In this document: piece after piece, positions 9,626 to 12,591 of the stretch
Layout of the letters: each line of letters starts with the position of its first letter
Numbering within the stretch: the first letter of the stretch is position 1
From: CAMBDR01 sp046597185
GTDB taxonomy: Bacteria > Pseudomonadota > Gammaproteobacteria > Burkholderiales > Burkholderiaceae_D
NCBI GenBank assembly: GCA_046597185.1
Contig: JBKJLF010000249.1
Coordinates: 1 to 12,591, forward strand
DNA: 12,591 nucleotides
Reading direction: 5' to 3'
Translations under genes and position numbers: made by a program
Notes under the pieces: model-generated
What the model was told of the DNA's origin: nothing
Databases searched by the model: none
Seen by the model: the letters and a program-made list of their open reading frames with translations, nothing else

Positions 9626-9955
9626 AATTTTCGGTTTTAATAAAAAAAACGTATCAGATACGGCAGCCACCCGGCGCTACGATAACGCAACTTGGGAAAA
9701 TACCATAATAATGCGATCACTCGTGGCAGAAAGATTTTAGCTTAAAGCAACAAAAAATAGATGTTGGAAGTTGCAGGAAGGGCGATTTTAGGGAAATATC
9801 ACCGATTTTATGTTGAATTAATAGGAGTTCGTGGAAATTATCTTTAGAAGAATAGCTCCAATCAACCACAAAAATAATCTGATAGTTTTTTGCGGAAATG
9901 CAACACATGCCCTTGGCAGGTGATGGCTTCATCAGCGGATGGGGGTTATCGGGCG
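9626..9955. other. AT-rich noncoding stretch between the cassette array and the giant gene
   Basis: About 330 bases without a convincing gene. It is clearly richer in A and T than either flank. It holds one plausible promoter facing the giant gene (9837-9865), and would give a leader of about 200 bases ahead of the ATG at 9625. An 80-codon open frame on the minus strand (9717-9959) starts inside the terminal attC box but looks non-coding. I see no tRNA, terminator hairpin or insertion sequence here. Confidence 0.6.
9837..9865 (-). promoter_or_regulatory. Candidate sigma-70-type promoter for the giant gene
   Basis: On the minus strand TTGATT (9865-9860) and GATAAT (9842-9837) are separated by 17 bases. 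They match the -35 box at four of six positions and the -10 box at five of six. The site faces the giant gene and lies downstream of the last attC, so the giant gene would not depend on cassette transcription. In AT-rich DNA such matches can arise by chance. Confidence 0.4.
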
Positions 9956-10075
9956 GCATAACGAGTCATTGCAAGTTGGTGGCACCAGCATGGCAAATAC
10001 TCTTGCGCATGTTTTTTGGCAATAGTTTGTATGCGATATTTGCTTAGGTGGGTCCCCTCGAACGTAGTGTTAGAA
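9956..10075 (-). repeat. attC site closing cassette C; distal end of array
   Basis: A 120-base imperfect palindrome. On the minus strand it starts TTCTAAC (10075-10069) and ends GTTATGC (9962-9956), the inverted core boxes. Inner arms pair through GCAAATA and TATTTGC, and the outer arms pair loosely with G-T wobbles. It is much longer than the two compact sites to the right, and resembles the long class of attC typified by Vibrio repeats in length and GTTATGC core. The TAA stop of the cassette C gene lies inside its first box. Pairing of the outer arms is weak, so it is less certain than the others. Confidence 0.65.
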
Positions 10076-10639
10076 CCACAGTGAGGCAATGGAGTAGTCA
10101 TTCAACGACCGGCGGCATATTTTGAGGAGATGAAATAGACGTGTCCAGAACCAGGCGAAAAATAGGATCAAGAAGAAAAAGAGCGCAGGCGCAACTATCC
10201 AGAAGTACCTCACAACGTTCTTGTCATGGAATTGCGAATCTGCATCTATGGGTTTGATAACGCAATACGCTGCAAGCGGCTTAGATGTGGCGGGGCAAAG
10301 AGTAGTCCTCGCGACTTCGGTGCTGTATCGTGCACCTTCAGCTATGGCTGGAACGGCAAAGAGGAAAGTAGCAATCGATATGACCAGCGTGAAGATCAGC
10401 GCTAGATACAAGGTATTGAGGACGATCAACATTGGATTTTTTGCCAGATGCTCAAAGACCTTCTCTCTCTTGGCCACAACTTGAGCTTTGGCCAGTTTCC
10501 AATCGACCCTGCTCTCTTTAGAGAATTGACGCCGCAGCCAACCAAAGAATCGGCCTATCCATACCGTGAGAAAACCACCAAAGGCTGCAGCGAGCAGTGC
10601 GCCTACGTTCCAAGCGGGATCTGAAAAGATGCTGTTCAT
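10070..10639 (-). CDS. Cassette C: hypothetical membrane protein with three predicted TM segments
   Basis: A 189-residue protein that I do not recognise. Three hydrophobic segments are visible at about 11-33, 70-96 and 145-166. The stretch between the first two (34-69) is rich in Lys and Arg and probably cytoplasmic. The loop between the second and third (97-144) contains two cysteines (C115, C126) and is probably periplasmic, where they could form a disulfide. The third segment is very aromatic (YFWIVAPALFFFLILFF). The ATG lies 29 bases after the preceding attC, with only a weak ribosome site (GGA close to the ATG), and the TAA stop lies inside the first box of the next attC. This tight fit marks it as a cassette gene. 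It has no promoter that I can see and may rely on read-through from upstream. The coding call is good; the function is unknown. Confidence 0.8.
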   Translation of the reverse strand: MNSIFSDPAWNVGALLAAAFGGFLTVWIGRFFGWLRRQFSKESRVDWKLAKAQVVAKREKVFEHLAKNPMLIVLNTLYLALIFTLVISIATFLFAVPAIAEGARYSTEVARTTLCPATSKPLAAYCVIKPIDADSQFHDKNVVRYFWIVAPALFFFLILFFAWFWTRLFHLLKICRRSLNDYSIASLWF

Positions 10640-10667
10640 AAGTCCATCGAGTGTTCGTGTGTTATGG

Positions 10668-10733
10668 CTCTAACGTTAAATTCAGCGGTTTGCGCGTTTT
10701 TTTGCGCAAGTCCGCTGGAATGAAATGTTGGGG
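10668..10733 (-). repeat. attC site closing cassette B
   Basis: A compact 66-base site. On the minus strand the boxes are CCCCAAC (10733-10727) and GTTAGAG (10674-10668). The arms ATTCCAGCGGACTTGCGC and GCGCAAACCGCTGAAT pair around an A-rich loop. One arm has an extra C (ATTCCAGCGG against ATTCAGCGG), the unpaired base expected in the first arm of an attC read on this strand. The arms are nearly identical to those of the site at the right edge. Confidence 0.85.
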
Positions 10734-10787
10734 ACATCTCAGGAAACGGCGTGCAAAGTAGGCTATTCCGTCCGTCAATGCTGAAAA

Positions 10788-11354
10788 TCAATGCTGCGCC
10801 AGCGTTTTGCATCCAGCTTCTAGCTTGGCGAATGCAGCGATCGGTGTACTGATCTCGGCGGCGTGGCCGTCATATGATACGACAACAACTTTCCGATCCG
10901 CTGTAGTGTGCAACGTCATCAATGGGGCCGTTTCAACGAGCATGCGATCTCTGATTTCGAGGGTGCCTAGTTGATGCGGGAATTCTTTCTCGATCTGCTG
11001 CGCTAGCACTTTTCGTTTCGCGGTGATCGTTGAAAACTTCAGCAACTGCCCCGCCAAGTCTGGCGATGCTAGGCATTGCTGCGGCTTTCTTCCATCGCTA
11101 AACGTGACTTGCACGGCAAACGCCTCTGCTGGCTTTGACCGTTGCGCTGACAATGTTAGCGCCGCCGTTTTGTAGGTCAATGACATAACTTCTTCATCAA
11201 GGACGCTAAAGATCTCTGTGTCAGGGGCAATATTCAGACTGGTGTGCGATGCCCCCTCCACCTTATTGGCTAGGTGAGTCAAGCCTGCACCTGAAATTAA
11301 TCCTGCTAAAAAAATAAGAATAGAAATCCCATATCGCTTGATGGTCGAATTCAT
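10788..11354 (-). CDS. Cassette B second gene: anchored periplasmic protein coupled to the L,D-transpeptidase
   Basis: A 188-residue protein that I do not recognise. Residues ~10-28 (ISILIFLAGLISGAGLTHL) form one hydrophobic segment after a short basic start, either an uncleaved signal anchor or a signal peptide. No lipobox is present. The remaining ~160 residues should face the periplasm and include two cysteines (in QQCLASP and near the C-terminus in AGCKT) that could pair. The ATG overlaps the stop of the transpeptidase gene as ATGA, so the pair is almost certainly co-translated. A longer frame from 11387 is open but lies inside the upstream gene, and the ATGA start gives a sensible signal anchor. 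Position and topology suit a partner, inhibitor or immunity protein for the upstream enzyme, but this is inferred from context only. The stop lies 55 bases before the attC. Confidence 0.8.
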   Translation of the reverse strand: MNSTIKRYGISILIFLAGLISGAGLTHLANKVEGASHTSLNIAPDTEIFSVLDEEVMSLTYKTAALTLSAQRSKPAEAFAVQVTFSDGRKPQQCLASPDLAGQLLKFSTITAKRKVLAQQIEKEFPHQLGTLEIRDRMLVETAPLMTLHTTADRKVVVVSYDGHAAEISTPIAAFAKLEAGCKTLAQH

Positions 11355-11761
11355 GACACTTGCACCGTGGTGCCTACTGCAGCCCAATCGTAGAGCGCTT
11401 TCGCGGCGGGCTCAGTCAACCGAACGCATCCATGTGACCCAAACCACTCGCTGACACTACTGCGGGCAGTGCGCACGACCGACAAAGGCACTACTCCGTG
11501 ATACTGATGCAGAGCCTTGCCGTCATGAGTAAAGAACATGGCGTAATTCATCTGCACGTTGTAAGTGCGACTACGGTACGGATGCGCTTTGCGCAGGATT
11601 CTAAATATCCCACGATCAGTAGGGTGGTCTTTGTCGCCAGTCACGCAATCGAATCGGAAGACTCGTGTGATGCCTTCGTATGCTTCGACGATTTGCAGAG
11701 TCAAATTTACTTTGATGGACTTTGCTGCCTTGGGTTGTGCTTTCTTTGGTGGTGTTGCCAT
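11351..11761 (-). CDS. Cassette B first gene: YkuD-type L,D-transpeptidase without signal peptide
   Basis: A 136-residue protein that is almost only a catalytic domain. It has the beta-strand start SIKVNLTLQIVEAYEG, the GIFRI segment (51-55), the MNYAMFFTHDG segment (71-81), HQYHG with H85 and H88, and the nucleophile motif SHGCVRL with C112. YkuD enzymes use this Cys to cut and re-join peptidoglycan stem peptides at meso-diaminopimelate, or to attach lipoproteins, in the periplasm. Here no signal peptide or membrane segment is present, which is unusual for a Gram-negative wall enzyme. The start at 11761 is chosen because AAAGGA lies about seven bases upstream. The longer frame from 11818 begins inside attC and also gives no signal. 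It is followed by an anchored partner with an ATGA overlap. Host wall enzyme, or secretion-delivered antibacterial effector like Tlde1 of type VI systems, are both possible. Confidence 0.88.
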   Translation of the reverse strand: MATPPKKAQPKAAKSIKVNLTLQIVEAYEGITRVFRFDCVTGDKDHPTDRGIFRILRKAHPYRSRTYNVQMNYAMFFTHDGKALHQYHGVVPLSVVRTARSSVSEWFGSHGCVRLTEPAAKALYDWAAVGTTVQVS

Positions 11762-11772
11762 GTGGTTGTCCT

Positions 11773-11796
11773 TTGTATGCTTGTATGCTTGTAGGC
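11773..11796. repeat. 8-bp tandem repeat in the leader of cassette B
   Basis: Two perfect copies of TTGTATGC (11773-11780, 11781-11788) and a partial third (TTGTAGGC) lie directly upstream of the ribosome site of the transpeptidase gene, on the strand opposite to it. Copy changes would alter the spacing between attC and start codon but not the reading frame from 11761. Confidence 0.7.
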
Positions 11797-11805
11797 GGCC
11801 AGCAC

Positions 11806-11884
11806 GCCCAACATTCAAGGTGAGGGGCGCGGCGCAGGCGGCTGCGCCGCTTGCGGAGCGGCCCTCTCGACCGCAGGGTTAGGA
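11806..11884 (-). repeat. attC site closing cassette A
   Basis: A 79-base site. On the minus strand the boxes are TCCTAAC (11884-11878) and GTTGGGC (11812-11806), the latter an exact GTTRRRY core. Between them are GC-rich arms (GAGAGGGCCGC and GCGCCCCTCAC) and a perfect central hairpin GGCGCAG-CGGC-type stem at about 11830-11850. The last ~22 codons of the cassette A gene are read from this site. The sequence differs from the other attC sites in the window. Confidence 0.85.
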
Positions 11885-12522
11885 CTGCTTGGCCAAATCT
11901 TGTTGGCAAACTTGGTTGCCGCCGCGGCACCTATCGCGCCAAGCAGTGCTGAAATAGCTGCAATAACGATTGCATCCATATTCCTGCGAAAAAAACTCGG
12001 CCTATCTTCTCGATGCATTGGGCGGACAATTGAAAAACGCCAGAGGTGTATGAATCCAACATATAGAAGCCACGAGAACGTCAGAGTCGTAACCCAATAA
12101 CCAAGGTAGCCATATGGCTTCAGAGAAGGAAGATAGAAAATGTTGGGAAAAATCCACGTGCTAATTAGCACCCACAAGTAGCGATAAAAGAATTTAGGTT
12201 TCCGTTCGCAACGGCTCAGAATTGAATCTATTTTGAGAAACAAGCCTGACGGAACCAACTCGCTGGAGGAAACGTATAGGCGCGCCCAACGTTGATACAG
12301 CTCTACTGTAAGGTAGGGATCACGTACTGTGATCTTTACTGTAGTTGGGTTGCGACCCCGACTTTCCTTTATGAACTCCTCGACGGAATCAAATTTCACA
12401 TCGTCGGCAATGAGTTCAATATCCGAGCAATTTTTCAGTTCAGAAAATAGCTCAGCGAGATCAACAGCCCACATCACGAGCGGGCCGTAATCTTTGGATT
12501 GTGGCTTATCGAGTCTTTCCAT
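11815..12522 (-). CDS. Cassette A: hypothetical membrane protein with soluble N-terminal domain
   Basis: A 235-residue protein that I do not recognise. Residues 1-112 look soluble and mixed alpha/beta (for example TTVKITVRDPYLTVELYQRW), probably cytoplasmic. Three hydrophobic segments follow at about 114-131, 138-162 and 183-205, with a basic linker (VRPMHREDRPSFFRR) between the last two. The final residues, from SPNPAVERAAPQ on, are Pro/Ala-rich and translated from the attC, so they are probably not part of the fold. The ATG at 12522 lies 13 bases after the preceding attC. AGGA in that site's core is 12 bases upstream, too far for a good ribosome site. The soluble domain plus membrane segments recalls sensor-plus-membrane layouts seen in some defence proteins, but I see no motif that supports this. 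The coding call is fair to good; the function is unknown. Confidence 0.78.
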   Translation of the reverse strand: MERLDKPQSKDYGPLVMWAVDLAELFSELKNCSDIELIADDVKFDSVEEFIKESRGRNPTTVKITVRDPYLTVELYQRWARLYVSSSELVPSGLFLKIDSILSRCERKPKFFYRYLWVLISTWIFPNIFYLPSLKPYGYLGYWVTTLTFSWLLYVGFIHLWRFSIVRPMHREDRPSFFRRNMDAIVIAAISALLGAIGAAAATKFANKIWPSSPNPAVERAAPQAAQPPAPRPSP

Positions 12523-12534
12523 TGAGAGTTGCAG

Positions 12535-12591
12535 TCCTAACGTAGAATTCAGCGGCTTGCGCGATTTTTGTGCAAGTCCGCTGGAATGGCG
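12535..12591 (-). repeat. Truncated attC site at the right edge
   Basis: On the minus strand this ends in GTTAGGA (12541-12535). The arms CATTCCAGCGGACTTGC and GCAAGCCGCTGAATTC pair around an A-rich loop, with the same extra C in the first arm as in the site at 10668-10733. The outer box of about a dozen bases lies past the window edge. It closes an unseen cassette to the right, so the array continues there. Confidence 0.8.

Larger units (their letters stand above)
9956..12591 (-). mobile_element. Integron gene-cassette array (distal end or integrase-less cluster)
   Basis: Four attC-like sites in one orientation delimit three cassettes that encode four genes on the minus strand. Cassettes run roughly 12540-11812, 11811-10674 and 10673-9962. 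Start codons fall 13-51 bases after the preceding attC, and reading frames end just before or inside the following attC, as in known integrons. Reading on the minus strand, attI and the integrase would lie to the right of 12591, and 9956 is the distal end of the array. Neither is in the window, so this could also be a cluster of attC sites lacking an integrase. No insertion sequence or resistance gene is present. The cassette region looks lower in G+C than the giant gene, in line with separate origin. Confidence 0.8.

Noticed and set aside
9717..9959. 80-codon minus-strand frame starting in the terminal attC core box (MPPDNPHPLMKPSPAKG...)
   Set aside because: Its start position would suit a cassette gene, but no attC follows it, no ribosome site precedes it, and its second half is an AT-rich translation of the noncoding stretch with no domain. 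A remnant of a lost cassette cannot be excluded.
10661..10740. Hairpin with T-run at 10681-10720 read as a rho-independent terminator
   Set aside because: The stem, the flanking inverted core boxes and the near-copy at 12535-12591 fit attC better. The T-run is the loop, not a tail after the stem.
11498..11882. Plus-strand frames opposite the transpeptidase and attC (11498-11794, 11565-11882)
   Set aside because: They lie antisense to a clear YkuD-domain gene and to attC arms, and their translations match no family pattern.
11616..11930. 104-codon minus-strand frame across the cassette A-B junction
   Set aside because: It overlaps two better genes in another frame and is Arg/Pro-rich from reading the attC out of frame.

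Overview
The window reads as bacterial, most likely proteobacterial chromosome: dense genes, no introns, a Gram-negative-type exported giant protein, and integron attC sites. I cannot name the species. All supported genes lie on the minus strand, so the window is best read from its right end to its left end. It has two parts.

Right part, about 9956-12591: a stretch of integron gene cassettes. One truncated and three complete attC-like sites were found by reading inverted core boxes and palindromic arms: 12535-12591 (cut by the window edge), 11806-11884, 10668-10733 and 9956-10075. They delimit three cassettes. Cassette A holds a 235-aa protein with three predicted membrane segments, whose last residues are encoded by the attC itself. 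Cassette B holds two genes joined by an ATGA overlap: a 136-aa L,D-transpeptidase (YkuD-type) catalytic domain with no signal peptide, and a 188-aa protein with an N-terminal membrane anchor and a predicted periplasmic domain. Cassette C holds a 189-aa protein with three membrane segments. Each gene starts just after an attC and ends at or inside the next, the standard cassette layout. No integrase or attI is visible. They would lie beyond 12591, or be absent.

Left part, 1-9625: one 9.4-kb gene for a roughly 3137-residue exported repeat protein. It has a signal sequence, eight DUF11-like repeats, about eleven SdrD B-like (Cna B-type) repeats, then divergent repeats, a ninth DUF11-like unit and a last SdrD-like unit. 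A second gene overlaps its stop codon by 11 bases, has a strong ribosome binding site, and runs off the left edge in a run of Ala-Gly codons made by a hexamer DNA repeat. The two are probably co-translated and may work together at the cell surface.

Between the parts (9626-9955) is an AT-rich stretch with no convincing gene and one plausible sigma-70-type promoter facing the giant gene.

The most interesting reading is that cassette B is a mobile effector-immunity-like pair: a peptidoglycan enzyme domain without its own export signal, coupled to an envelope-anchored partner. This is inference. The alternative is a cell-wall-modifying enzyme with an accessory protein.
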